Positions 11,064 to 23,557 are shown, counted from the first letter of the stretch. The stretch is DNA of 64,000 bases from Mucor racemosus (GCA_027405735.1 JAPEHQ010000020.1:806001-870000); one strand, 5' to 3'. Translations and numbers: made by a program. Notes: generated from the letters alone by a model not told the origin.

Positions 11064-12660
11064 ATGAGTTTATTCATTCATTCAAATCAAGTCAATACTA
11101 TACATACGTTTATAATCACCAGTTTTTCTCCAGGTAGTTATCGACTTTAGACCAAAAAAGCATTGATTATAACGTAGATAATGAAACAAAATGATTAAGT
11201 CCTGGATGCTTTTTTTGTTCGAAAAAGATATTATAACGTGTCTCAACATTAACAGTTAATAATTTATTTCCAAATAAACAATAGGAAAAACATATACTTG
11301 TACCTGCTACTTAAATTCAGTTTTTAAAAAAATATTAGTCTTTTTGTTGTAGTTTTAAACGTAAATAAAAGAGCTGAGGAAAGAGTAGGGAAGAAAAACG
11401 ATTTTGTGTGCTACAAACAGAAATTTACAAAGGCATAAATACTTTTAATGTTGCCAAATAGGTTGTTGTCGTTGTTCCCATTTGGTCCCCGAAAGAAGAG
11501 CATGGGCAGAGCTCTTTCAAACCCCAAATTTCAAATTGATATATCTCGTCAATAAGGCAATTCTATTGAACCAGAGTAACTCACATCTGCTTTAAACCAT
11601 TCAAGTTATCTTTGCTATTAATTATATTATGATTGATATACCTTAATAAATTGACGACAAAACCTTGATCTCATTGCTGTGCTCATCTGGGCTACCTGAT
11701 CTGCATAAAAGTTTTTTATCTGCCAGTCTGTGCAGATCATTTTGCCCACGCATGAGAAGCATACTTCGGCCGTAGTGAGAGAGAAGCACACATAGAAAAG
11801 GATTTTTAAGACTTTACATTATTTAGCACAATTAAACCCTGCTAAATTGCATATTTAAGCAAATGTAAAAGCAGTATTACAGCGCCTGAACTATAAACTA
11901 AGCAAAATAGGCAATATCTGTTACTACAGTATAGTACAAACATAAAATTTTCTACTAGAGAAACTGTATGTCATATCATAATACATTCATTAAAATATTG
12001 CAAAAGCGAGCCCGTAGAGCGACGCCATAATTGAGCATAGCAAGATTGAATGGCTAAGTCTCTTATACTATGGTATATCAAGGTTTTAAATAAAAAAGCG
12101 TTTCTTTTTTTTTAACTTTTTTTATATTTAACCATGTACAATCTGAAAATTCAGATTTTGTAGTGGACATTTTTCGGGACTCATTTTATCCTTACCAACA
12201 CTCATGATTTTGATCAAAAAACAGAAAAATCAAATTTTGATACCAAAATCGACGTTTAAATGTACTACATTGTGAGAGAAAATTGTAGCTATAGCTAATA
12301 CGTATTTTATAAAAGCTTAATATTAAATGTTAAGTAATAAAACTTTGCACTTTTGGCCCAAAAACGGTTTTTTGGTTAAGGGATTTTCATGTAATACTTT
12401 GTAATACAAATGTTTGCTATTTTTTATTGAGTAAATAGAGCGCTAAATTCTGCATATGTGTATATTTTTTGTTTTTATAATTGGTAATATAATTAACTCT
12501 AGATTTGCAAAACCAAAAAAAAAAAATTAAAAAATGTCAAAATTGATGATCTGGACAAGAATAATTTTTAAATTAATATTCCGCTTATAAGCTTTGTAAG
12601 TCTTAAAAATAAGAGATTTTATAATACTTGAAAACTTTTTCAACAATTTACAATGCTGTA
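11064..12660 (-). repeat. Repeat X, copy 3 continued, joined to a second partial X
   Basis: 11064-11777 is the minus-strand start of X (ending at the terminal motif CACTACGGCC, read on the minus strand from 11777). 11778-12660 is the minus-strand 3' end of another X copy. On the minus strand the order is therefore X-end then X-start, head to tail, with the junction CTTCTCTCT/CACTACGGCC. The segment 12000-12640 is the best conserved portion of X and also recurs at 39420-40100, 41930-42490 and 49690-50340. No intact gene. Confidence 0.65.
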
Positions 12661-12689
12661 CAGTAATTTAAATTAATATTGGGTGAAAA

Positions 12690-13780
12690 CATTCGGAAAC
12701 ATTTAAAAACCATCTGAAATAACCTACTTTTTACAACCGTAAAAAATAGATGACAGAAGCCTTATCTCAGCGAATTTCAATTCTTATAAGTCCCAACTTT
12801 ACATGAGAGTAGCGATATATTCTTTGACACGCTGATCTCAAAGAAAGAACCAAGAACCTCTATTATTTAGGTCTTGGTTTAAAAGATTGTTTATAAGAAT
12901 TACATTTCAATATGAGTTAGAAATTGGAATTGGCTCCAAAAATGGCTGTTTAATATCCTCAAAAACTAACAGAGAAAACCATCGCCAAAATGCACCTATA
13001 AATTACTGCACACTTTCATTGAAAACAATTAAAAATGCGATCTCTATAGATACTGGTCCAGGTAAACTGCCTACTCTTCGTGGTTATAAGTCTAAATATA
13101 GATAGGTACTAGAAGTATTTCAGATATCAGCTTCTATGGATCATTGTGCATTCAGTAAATTTGAACAACAAGTTGGTCACCTGTTATTTACACCTATTAA
13201 GGTCAGTAAGCTCATCATTTATCGCCGAATATATATCTAAATGACCTCCCCTTGCAGTGGTAGGCACTTTTAGTATTGATTCATAGAATTACAAAAGGTT
13301 TAACCTCCCCGAGTTGTTGTAAAAATGAAGAAATGAAAACGCACATTGATTTAAACTATTTTGTATGGATTGTTTCTTCAGATATTCTTTGAAAATTATA
13401 ATAAAATCAAATAATGGTTTGAAATTGAATTTTAAAGTTGCACTTAATGCACAGTGAATATATGAATAACATATCTTGATTCCATTAGGTAATAACTGTT
13501 TTTGAAGTAGAGCATACATTTTGTGATAGTTGATAGGTAATTAACTTGAATGCAAACCTGAATTGCACAAAAAATCTACATATATTATGAAAATAATTCA
13601 AAAGCAATTTTTTTTTTTTTTTTTTTTTTTGAAATTAAAGTTTGATTCAGAATTGGATGGCAAACGCTAATATCTATACGATGGTTTACTATCAAATTTC
13701 GAAAACGTTTTTGCCTTGGCATTTCTAAACCATCATTGATGAAAAACGAATGAAAAGCTGTATTTTATACGACGATAACT
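12690..13780. repeat. Dispersed repeat Z, copy a
   Basis: Segments of this stretch are related to 51630-51940 (there inverted, e.g. 12830-12980 against 51810-51935) and to 52930-53760 (same orientation, e.g. 13300-13520 against 52975-53180). Divergence is marked, so the copies are old. A 23-base T tract lies at 13608-13630. No coding signal. Confidence 0.5.
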
Positions 13781-15253
13781 AGTCTTATTTTACATATATG
13801 CATGATATAATACTTAGCAATCGAACTTGTACACTTTATGAAAGGTTTTTCCTATTTTTACTCTCTTGGCGTATTTTACACGATGAATCCAAAAAAGTTT
13901 TATTTGATATTTAGCGAACAGTTTAGTACATTCTTAGATTATAATATATTGAAATTATTTGTAAAGCATGTATGTACATGTTTTTTTATTTGCACATTCG
14001 TATTGTATTTCTTTGTAAGTCCTTATTAAACTATTATATTTTCAAATCCCCAATCCCAGGTATGTGTATAGCACCTTCTATTTCAAAAAATCAGAGCTCA
14101 AATCTTTTGAAGGATTTATTTTAGCCCATGGTATATGTTTTGCTATAATGCTATAAACAATCTTAATTAATGACATTTTGGGTATACAATTTTATTTTTT
14201 ATTTTGACTTTTGTGAACAACATGTGTCCTTATTTTACAATAATCTAAATACTACTTTAAAATTTAGACCAGAGCATTTTAGCTCGGAAAAATAGCTTTC
14301 AGGCACGAAAAGGGCAATAAAATGCGTTATAGAATTTCCCCTGCTATTAGCAACAAAAAGCAGCAATAAAAAAGCAGCTGTGTAACTGCAAAATCCCATT
14401 TTTAGTTTGCTTTGAGGTCAATGAAGAGAGAATATGCCTGCAAGTATAATACAAGGGGTATTTTTTATTTGTGTGTGTTCTTATGACATTTGGAACTTAT
14501 TCTAGACAATACCACCTGAGCAAACATGAAAATCTTGATATGCTTGATAAATAAGCATTATCTACATGTGTATTTATATCAACTGTCAAACCAAAAAAGT
14601 AAAAATAAGGTTCATAACGTGATGAATAAAAACAAATATCGAATGAGACATGAAATTGCTGTGCCAACTATTTAATTGATTCATGCATAATGATGAACAG
14701 TTCTGGAGTAACCTATTGACTTCAATGTGGGGGTACATCAAGAGGAGTAAAACCAGCAAATGAAAGGAAATTATATGCATTTAATAATAAGCTTTTTCTG
14801 GATGAATTTGGTAAAGATGTAGATTTTTTTTCTTTAAAAAAAATCAAAGCTATAATACGATATAAAGCCATTCCGCCAGAACTTTCAAGATAAGGAAGAT
14901 TGCAAGTTTAAATAGTATGCACAGCCCTACATCCAGTTTCCATTTATCCACAAGATGGGATTATACTACATGGTGTGACAAACAACAACTGCAATAATCT
15001 TCCATTTGCTACGTCAAATGTTTGGTCATTAAACACCATTATCCTCGTTTATAAAATATGAAAAAGATATTGGATTTGATATAAATCAATCTTGATTTAA
15101 CTTTTTCAATGTATTAGCTTCAAAAAAAAGCTAAATGTATAGGGTTATACCGTCACAACAGGTACTGTAACATGAAAAAAAAAAAAAAAAAAAAAAAAGA
15201 GAATTCCGTTTTACGATCGCTTCTTTTTTGGAAACAAACCGATATTTCGAATT
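13781..15253. other. Intergenic, AT-rich
   Basis: I see no convincing gene. The last few hundred bases should hold the promoter of the permease gene; a 24-base A tract lies at 15175-15198, and TACTGTA is present just before it. Confidence 0.5.
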
Positions 15254-17603
15254 ATGAGAGATAGAAAAAGGGCACCACAAAGCTCAAGTTCATCAATAAG
15301 AACCAGCAATGATGAGAAAATAACAAGTATAGAAATGGCAAAGGTCTCTTTAGAAAGAGACGTAACATGTAAGTTTTGTACAAGATGGGTTTTAGATTTC
15401 AAGTCATCTTACACCTTTCCCCCCGAAAAAAAAAAAAAAAAAAAAAAAAATAGCACCACCACCACCATCTTTTGCAGAATCAGAATTCCATCATATACAG
15501 AAAACACAAAATAGTCGTCAACAAAACTTATTAAAATGGTCCGATGTGCCATCTCGATACCCAAATTTAAGCAATGCTTGGGAATTTGCTGGGTAAAATA
15601 CCATAGAAAAATAAAGGTAAAATGTTTATTAAAATATTACTTTTAGATGGGGTAGTACTTATTATATGGAGATTGAGCAGTCCGATCTCGATTTATACCA
15701 ACAAGAACTAGCAAAGAAGACCACTATAGGACAATGGCGAGCAACATCTATCGCAGGAAACGATTTAATCGCTTCAGTATTATATTCGATAGGACCTTGT
15801 GTTGTACAATCAGGCAAATATGCTCCGATTTCAATGTTTCTAGTCGCTCTTCTCATGTATCCTATGAAGCGTATTATTACAGAAGTAGCTACTGCAATGC
15901 CCCTGAATGGCGGTACTTACAATGCTATGCTTAATTCTACTACAAAAACAACTGCTGCCGTGGCAGCCTGTTTCTCAATTTTAGATTATTTAGCTACATG
16001 CGTTGTATCTGCTTCAACAGCAAGCGCTTATTTGGCAGCTGAGGTTGTGTTACCAAGTAATTTGACACCATTTATTCTCACTATTATTATTTTGATTGGA
16101 TTCTCCATGATTTGTTTGCTTGGTTTGAAGGAATCATCTACATTGACATTGTCGATCTTTACTTTGCATGCAGTTACAATGGGTGTGGTGATGATTACGA
16201 GTATTGTTCAATGGGGAAAAGGAGGAAGTCAGACATTGGTTGATAATTGGACCAGTATTCCTGATCCAGAAGGCTCACATCCTGTATATATGGTTTTTAA
16301 AGGTCTTTGTATTGGTTTGTTGGGTGTTACAGGCTTTGAGGTATAGTGTAATTGTAAAAGAAAAAAAAAGTTGTAATAATCCATGTTGTGATTAATTCTC
16401 TATTTAGTCTGCTGAAAACTACATTGAAGATTTAAAACCTGACACCTTTCCTAAAGTCATGAATAATATGCTTGGATTTTTGTTGGCAATCAACACACCA
16501 ATGACACTATTAGTAACAGTATTGGTTCCTGTACCTATCATTCAAGAAAATTCAGCCAATGCAGTATCGATTTTAGGAGAATATGCTGCTGGAGGTAGTC
16601 GTTGGTTACGATTATGGATTATGATTGATGCTGTTATTGTGCTCTGTGCTGGTGTACTCACAGGTTTAATAGGAGCTATTGGGCTTGTGCAACGCATGGC
16701 TTCTGATGGTATTCTTCCCAAATTCTTTCTAATCCGCAATCGTTTTACCGGGTCCTATCAATACATTGTACTTGTATTTTTGGTGTTGAGTATTACATTA
16801 TATGCTATTACTGGTGGAGATACTAGTTCATTATCTGGTGTATTTGCAGTAGCATTTTTAGGTAGTTTATCTACATTTGCCGTGGCTAATATCATGATCA
16901 AATATAAACGTGGACGTTTACCTCGAAAAAACAAGGTATCTCTCCTTACGGCCATCTTTACATTTTTGGTATTATTGGCTAGCTTAATCGGTAACATTGT
17001 TATTGATCCAATGATTGCTGAATATTTTGTCATTTACTTTGCTGTGGTGTTGATTGTGGTGCTTGCCATGTTGAAACGTTGTTGGTTATGGAAGCTCTGT
17101 TATTGGTTGTTTGATCAAATGGGGTTGTTACATCGCTACCCTCACTTTTCAGAAAAGGTGGAAAACTTTATTGTTGGTCAAATCAAGCGTATTCGAAAGA
17201 ATCCAGTTGTATTTTTTACCAAAACAGATGAACCTCATGTCATGAATAAGGCTATACAGTATATTAAACAGAATGAGGATGCTGGGCAAATCAAATTCAT
17301 TCATTTATATCAAAATTCAAGTGATATTCCCGAGAATTTAGAAGCACATCATCGTATGTTGGATGAAGTTTATCCTAAAATACAAATTGATTTGGTAAAA
17401 TTATATGCAATGTTTCATTTACTACATACTAACATATACATTTATAATAGATGTTTATTCAAGGTGATTTTAATCCTGCTACTGTAGATGCCATATCAAG
17501 ACAATTAGATATTGCAAAAGCTCAAATGTTTATGGCCTGTCCAGGAAAAGAGTTTAATTATTCCTTGGGAGATTTCGGTGGTTTACGCATTATTATGTTT
17601 TAA
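15254..17603 (+). CDS. patA: APC-family amino-acid permease (five exons)
   Basis: Exons 15254-15368, 15454-15592, 15647-16340, 16408-17394 and 17451-17603 join in frame to 695 residues. A hydrophilic N-terminus precedes an amino-acid/polyamine/cation permease core: the first helix region GNDLIASVLYSIGPCVVQSG is followed by many hydrophobic segments, a GVTGFE/SAENYIEDL junction typical of APC transporters, and a soluble C-terminal part (FFTKTDEPHVMNKAIQYIKQ). It likely imports amino acids at the plasma membrane. The last intron has a textbook TACTAAC branch site. The first intron has a 25-base A tract directly before its 3' AG, which is unusual. It ends 53 bases from the convergent FKBP12 gene. 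The symbol follows my recollection that Mucor fkbA lies tail-to-tail with a putative amino-acid transporter called patA; that identity is inferred from synteny. Confidence 0.8.
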
Positions 17604-17656
17604 TGTTTTTTATTTATTTTTATATATCAAATAAAGAAAAGGGTTTTGTTTCCTGT

Positions 17657-18117
17657 TTAGTTGATCTTGATAAGTTCAACTTCAAAGTTCAAAGTAGATC
17701 TGGGAGGAATGAGACCGGGGTAACCACGCTCACCATAAGCATAATCATGAGTACAGATCAACTTGGCCTTTTCACCAACAGATAATTGAGTAACACCTAA
17801 TAGCCACAAAAGAAAAAAGTCAATCATCTTTTTTTTTCCCTTTATCAAATCATACAAAAATCCTTATTCTCTTACCTTCATCCCAACCCTTGATGACTTG
17901 ACCAACACCAATGGTACATTGGAAAGGAGATCCACGATCACGAGAAGAATCAAACTTGTCACCGTTTTGGAGAGTACCAACATAATGGATAGTGACCTTG
18001 TCACCCTTCTTGGGGAAGTTCTTTCCATCACCAGGAGCAATTCTTTCAACACTGAAAATGCCTTCGATTTAATATCTCGGAAATACACATTATACAATCA
18101 ACTTACGTAACACCCAT
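17657..18117 (-). CDS. fkbA: FKBP12 peptidyl-prolyl isomerase (three exons)
   Basis: Exons 18117-18107 (only 11 bases), 18051-17876 and 17796-17657 join to the standard 108-residue FKBP12. In mature numbering the drug- and substrate-pocket residues are all present: Y26, F36, D37, R42, F46, V55, I56, W59, Y82, I91 and F99 (motifs [35 protein letters not shown]). The protein catalyses prolyl cis-trans isomerisation in the cytosol and is the receptor through which FK506 and rapamycin inhibit calcineurin and TOR in fungi. The gene converges on the permease gene with a 53-base gap, so their 3' UTRs must overlap or abut. Splice sites GTAAGT/CAG, GTAAGA/TAG are clear. Confidence 0.95.
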
Positions 18118-18213
18118 GTTTATAAAATATCTTTTTTAAAAAAGAGAGATGAAGAACGTTTTTTACATTTGATTCTCGCGTTTTTATACATTTATTAGCC
18201 TTCCGCAGAGACG

Positions 18214-18393
18214 TCATCTAATGAAAAAGAAGCCTAAATTAGACGATGAATTAAGCTTTTTAAGGACTGTTGCATTGACAAAGTGCATGCATAAAGATTG
18301 ACATTGATTTTTGGTGTAATCAAATTTGGCACCATAGAAACAATGATCTGAGCATTCAGCATTGTAAAGATACCGCTGAAATACAACCATCAT
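18214..18393 (-). CDS. Small reading frame with twin CX3C pattern
   Basis: A 59-codon frame starting at the double ATG 18393-18388 and ending TGA. It contains CSDHC, then 12 residues, then CQSLC, i.e. CX3C-X12-CX3C, the spacing of small TIM chaperones of the mitochondrial intermembrane space (Tim8/9/10/13). Against that identity, only 13 residues precede the first pair, where small TIMs usually have 25-40, and the usual residues after the second pair are not obvious. The N-terminus could be an upstream exon I cannot see; a 26-base T tract lies at 18450-18475. It is upstream of and on the same strand as FKBP12. Treat as a candidate. Confidence 0.3.
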   Translation of the reverse strand: MMVVFQRYLYNAECSDHCFYGAKFDYTKNQCQSLCMHFVNATVLKKLNSSSNLGFFFIR

Positions 18394-18419
18394 GTTGGGA
18401 TAAAATGAAGAATTCTATT

Positions 18420-19555
18420 TAATCAAGATTTTGGATGATGGAAATCAACTTTTTTTTTTTTTTTTTTTTTTTTTTATTTATCTGATAAAATATGAATAAT
18501 AAAAACGGGATTGACATATCTAATCGGCCTTGCTATAAACAAGTACAAGGCATACCAAGCTATAACATATGGTAGCTGCTCCAAGGTTTGAGTACTTGCA
18601 CAGTAGCTGATCTTCTAACATCAGCTTTCTCCTCCCTCTAGCTTATAAACCAGTCGCGGTAAGCTTCTGATTCAATATCTTGTACCGTTTTAAATATCGG
18701 AAACACGCTACTAGTAAGATTACCATGGTAGCCAGAAATCGTACATTGCATTTAGATTCGTCCTTTTTTTAAATTTGGAGCATCATGAAAAGTGTATCTA
18801 GTTCGGAAATACTCACAAGTCCAATACAATGAATATTTAACAACATAGACTTTTCCAGTGCAGTTCTCGCTGATTTTGCGAGATATATATATATATACCT
18901 ACTTGGCCCATAGTTTCCGTAGTTTCCGTAATAACAAAAAGAAAAGGTATCTACGATGATTTATATATTTGCTTAAACTCAATAGTAATACTTGGGAGCA
19001 AATACAATGGATGGCAGGCGGCAATGTTTGGTTTTGAGGTGCTTGATTTATCAGAATATATAAATGTGAAATAAAACTAAAAATTTAATCAAGTAAAGAG
19101 ATCTCGTTTATTAAAAGGAAATAAAGAAAGTTTATATACCAATTGAGTTGAGGGAGATGATGATGTGATAAGGGTTATAGATGATATCTATTATACTAAT
19201 GTGGCATGATGGTAAAATATCATGCTGCAATATCATGCTGGAATGTCATGCTGGAACCATGGTTCCGTTGATGTTTAACTGACCTGATTTCGGTTCCTGA
19301 ACTATTGTTTTACTTTTGAATTCGATATCCGGTTAAGAATGATATATCAGAGCTCTTGACTCTTGGGCCATATAAAATACGTTTCGACGCTGTACTGGGT
19401 TTTGAATCGTTGTATAAAAGAAAAGAAAAGGTAAGAAAAATTGAATTTGCTATTTTATAGATGAGTGAAGAGCAGGCTACGTACTACGATCCATCTCTTT
19501 GTTCATTAATGCGTCTGTAGAGTTAAAAAGGAGCACTAAAACTTGAGGTTAATGG
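18420..19555. other. Intergenic with a short tandem repeat
   Basis: No gene recognised. Three imperfect 13-bp units (ATATCATGCTGCA type) lie at about 19217-19255; a TATATATATATA run at about 18884-18897. Confidence 0.45.
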
Positions 19556-19569
19556 GTGAATTATCTAGT

Positions 19570-20800
19570 CGCATTATTTTACCTGTTCCTAAATTTGTTT
19601 TATATCTCGAAAACACGTAAATTTCACTGCTTTTTCCTTGAAAACTGGGTCCAACTTTTCATCTCTGCTCAGCTTGCTTTTTCACTAAATAACAACAAAA
19701 AAAAATTATATACCAATGTACCTAAGATGTCCAACTTTAATCCAAAAACTTGTTTCCGGAAATATCCTATCTTTTGCAGTTAGTATAACTTTATTAGTGC
19801 TAATGTTTCAGGTTGTTACAGGTATTTCACTGCTAAAAATTAAAACTTTGAAGCTTCATATCTCTATAAAATATTAAGCAATATTAACCCTTTTTAATAA
19901 TCAAACTTACTTTTTTTAAAGGGCTCTATAACATATTTCAGTTTGAAAAAATTCTGAGCACTTTTATTTTTTTTTCATTTTTTTGACATTTTTGTAGTAG
20001 ATTTCAAAATATCCATTAAATTGAGCAGCGTTTTTTTTACATTTATGCCACCAGGCTTGTTAAGCTCTCTTGAACCCAATTTAGTTTTTTCCAAAATATT
20101 GATTTTTCGTGGAGATATCCTCAAAAATGTGTAAAAAGGAACACCTTTGTTTCAAGCTTCAATTTTCCCTTGTATACCCTCGTCCTAAATTCTAAATTTG
20201 AAAAATTTTACACAAAAATCTCGTTTTCTCTACGAAAAATGCAGCTAGAAGGCTCAGCAATAGCTCAATTGATATATAATTTTTTTGCGCATTATTTTCA
20301 TTAATTACATCTAAAATATACATATAAAAAGTGATGTGTACATTCAAAAAACCTCTAAAATTTCAATCACATTTTACGCAAAATTTAATGTGAAACATTT
20401 GTCCAAATTTTATTTAGATGGATGCAGAATCCAAAACTGTACAAAAACTACTTAATATGCTAGGTCAACTTACTTTGCAGTTCATGAGCTATTAGACGAT
20501 TTTGTTTTTTTGAATCATTTTCGTTCATTTTTTCATCATATCATCAAATCAATTTTGGAACCCCGTTATTGTAGATTTTAAGCTGTGATAAGGGCTATTA
20601 TTTTGATTATCTTGACCAAAAGTTAATATTTTTCGCTAAAGCAAAAAATACTGAGTGGCTATCAGTTGGATCTATCTCGTGAATATAAAAAATTAACATC
20701 TCAATTTACGTTCTTAATTTTTTACAATCGATTTTAGACAAGTTTCAGGCCAATCCACTTATATTCTGGCATTAACCCTTTAATTTTAATACAGATATTA
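19570..20800. repeat. Dispersed repeat R1, copy b
   Basis: Same-orientation copy of 2550-3800, offset by about 17.0 kb. The centre is nearly identical, the edges diverged. No coding signal or terminal repeats. Confidence 0.7.
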
Positions 20801-21493
20801 ATAGACTTAGAGGGAAGGCGCGTAGTATTTTAAGTTTGATAGAAATCAACTCAATATTGGGCGAAAAACTTGGAAGCCTTTATGAAAACCATCTAAAACT
20901 TACGTTTAACATCCGTAGAAAACCGACGACAAAAAAACCTGACCTCTATGAATTTGTATCCAATTTTATATTATAATATGCATTTGTTTGGAAAGTAGAC
21001 TTATAAAATAAACTTGTGGATATTCCAAACCTTTTGCAGTTTGAAAGAATAGGTACCAAAATAGACTTTTGTAATATGAGGCTGGACTCTACTTTCCGCA
21101 TAAATCTAGCAAATCAACAGGTTTCGAGTTGCACGAATGGATGATCGTAGATTTATGGAAATAATAGGTTTTGCAATACGAATTAATAATGATATTTAGA
21201 CATAATATGATGCATAAATATGTTTGTGTTTATTTCAAATCTATCGTTAGGCATTAAAAAATGATGACTCTATATGCATCACCATCTCAAGATAAGCATA
21301 TTTGTAATGAATGTAAGTGACTCATTTCCCACGATTTCGGTTACACTACTTGCGTCCTGTGCAGCTTTTGAATAACACCAAGATGTTGTATGAAATTTGT
21401 AAATTGCTTTATATATAATAGGTTATATTTCTTTTGTTTTATTTTATTTTCTTTTCTTTTCTAATTATATCATAACACCACGCATTATTGTAT
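20801..21493. other. Intergenic, upstream of the aminotransferase
   Basis: AT-rich. A T/TTTCTTTT-rich leader at about 21427-21465 precedes the ATG at 21494. Nothing else seen. Confidence 0.5.
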
Positions 21494-22784
21494 ATGACTA
21501 TCCCAAAATTTGGTAAATCTTTTCGTTCTGAATTCTCATTTCAGCCTGGGTATATACCTACAAATCATGGATCATATGGTTCCTATCCCAAGGTCATTAA
21601 ACCTGTTCTCCGAGGATATCAAGATAAAGCCGAGGAACATCCTGATCGATGGAATCGTATTGAACAACATCCTGTCCTTGAAAAGAATTTGAAATTGGTT
21701 GGTCAGCTCATTAACTGTGATCATACTGATCTGTCATTTGTAACTAGTGCATCTCAAGGAGCAAATAATGTACTTCGAAGCTTTCCCTTCAAATCCGGAG
21801 ATAAGGTCCTTTATGTAAGTGTGTCTTGCAGTTAAACAATTATATAAATTACTGACATTTGTATTTACATAGTACCAAACTGGTTATATCAACGTCAATA
21901 AAACATTGGAGTTTTTGCAAAATCAATACAATGTCCAATTAGTTGTTGTTGATTTACATTTCCCACTAGAAGATGCTGAAATTGTAGAATTGACTCAACA
22001 AGTCATTGAAAGAGAACACTCAAAACCCAATGAACCCAAGATTGTTATGGCTGTCATTGATGCACTATCATCTTTACCAGGTGTTCGTTTACCTTTTGAA
22101 AGCCTTACCAAGATGGTTCAAGAAAATGGTATTTTAGCTTTGATTGATGGCGCTCATGCTATTGGCCACATTCCATTAGATATGAAAACCTTAGACCCGG
22201 ATTTCTTCTTTTCCAATTGCCACAAGTGGCTTTACACACCTCGTGGCTGCGCCATTCTTTATGTCCCCAAGCGTAACCAAGGATTTGTTCATCCAACAAC
22301 CATCACTTTGAACTACAAGCATCATACTGAAGGTAGCGATTACTCTTCCTATGCATCAGAGCATATCCCTCCTACTTTAGATACCGCACCTTATCTCTGT
22401 ATTGAAACTGCATTGAAATATCGTGAGTCTTTGGGTGGAGAACAAGTCATTAATGACTATAGTCATGATCTTGCTGTCAAAGGTGGTGCACTGGTTGCTG
22501 ATATTTTAGGAACCAGAGTTATGGAAAACTCTACAAAAACACTCACTGCCAACATGGTTAATGTTGAAGTACCCATCAAATCCACTACTACTAAATCTGA
22601 TGTTGAAATTGTAAAGATTTATTTACACAAATTGATCTATGAACACAATACAATGGCATCTGTCTACAAAAATTGCGATACATGGTGGGTTAGGTTATGT
22701 GGACAAATCTATCTCGATCTCGATGATTTTGAAATTGTAGGAAAAGCACTTTTAGCTATTACTAATGAGGTTAATAAAGAATAA
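21494..22784 (+). CDS. Class V PLP-dependent aminotransferase-fold enzyme (Egt2/isopenicillin-N-epimerase-like)
   Basis: Two exons, 21494-21814 and 21873-22784, give 410 residues starting MTIPKFGKSF. The PLP fold is clear: N-terminal NHGSYGSYPKVI, SASQGANNVL, the LIDGAHAIGHIPLD segment with the PLP-binding Asp, and the Schiff-base lysine K225 in SNCHKWLYTPRGCAILYV. The sequence belongs to the fungal group annotated as isopenicillin-N epimerase-like, which includes the hercynylcysteine sulfoxide lyase Egt2 of ergothioneine synthesis; I infer that as the most likely role but cannot separate it from other cysteine-desulfurase/kynureninase-like members. The gene ends 35 bases from the convergent Shr3-like gene. 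Confidence 0.8.
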
Positions 22785-22819
22785 TAAAAATATTTATTAA
22801 ATTACATGAATATACACAA

Positions 22820-23557
22820 TTATTTGGATTTCTTTGCGGCAGCAGCAGCAACTGCCTCAGCTCTTTCAGCATTATCAGCTCTTTTGTTTAAAACATAATG
22901 AGTGATTTGCAATCCAACAATACCAGTAATAGCTAATGTAATAATGAAATGGGCTGCTGCGATATTCTTCAAGTTTGTAGCTAATTCATTTACAAGTTCA
23001 GCATCTGAAATATTCTTGATAGCTATGTAAACAAGATAAGATTGATTAGGTTTGCGTGTAACATTAATAATAGATAGATCTAATAAATTTTTACCTGGTT
23101 TGACTGAGGTAGCATAAGTAGAAAGGGCAAAAAGCATCAAAACTAAAGAAGCACCATCAAACAAAATGTTGCCATCGGTCATATTAGCTAAACCAGCAGA
23201 GAGACCAACAGCAGCAATGATCAAATTAACAAAAGGAATATATTTGATAATATCGGGAGCATCTAATTGATTGGTATAATATTGCTATATCATGGCGAAA
23301 TAGTTAGATTTTACGGATATTATGACAAGAATATAACTTACTGTAGCTCTACCAATTGCATTAGGATGATCAGCTAAATTTGCCCAAAGGAAATAGTAAT
23401 CAAAAGACCAATCAGACCAATAGGTCTATTAAAAAATAACAAGAAAATTAATAACCCTGATGCCGCGTGTGAATGATTTTATATTTACACCATAGGCAAA
23501 GAAACATGAACAGAGGATAAGAACCACTTTGGCAGATTGCATATGTTCTCTAGGCAT
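22820..23557 (-). CDS. Shr3-type ER chaperone of amino-acid permeases (four exons)
   Basis: Exons 23557-23489, 23425-23342, 23284-23095 and 23022-22820 give 181 residues in frame. Hydrophobic segments are near the start (VVLILCSCFFAYG), around FVNLIIAAVGLSAGLA, FDGASLVLMLFALSTYAT and FIITLAITGIVGLQITHYVL; a basic Ala/Lys tail (AAAAAKKSK) ends the protein. The layout and the YYTNQL...FDGASLVL...YATSV pattern fit the Shr3/Psh3 family, ER membrane proteins that keep amino-acid permeases folded for export. The length is a little below yeast Shr3 (about 210). The KKSK end resembles an ER-retrieval signal. It shares a 307-bp divergent promoter region with the FUSC-like gene. Confidence 0.72.

Noticed and set aside
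12887..13105. 72-codon plus-strand frame in repeat Z
   Set aside because: The related copy at 51630-51940 is inverted and does not preserve the frame.
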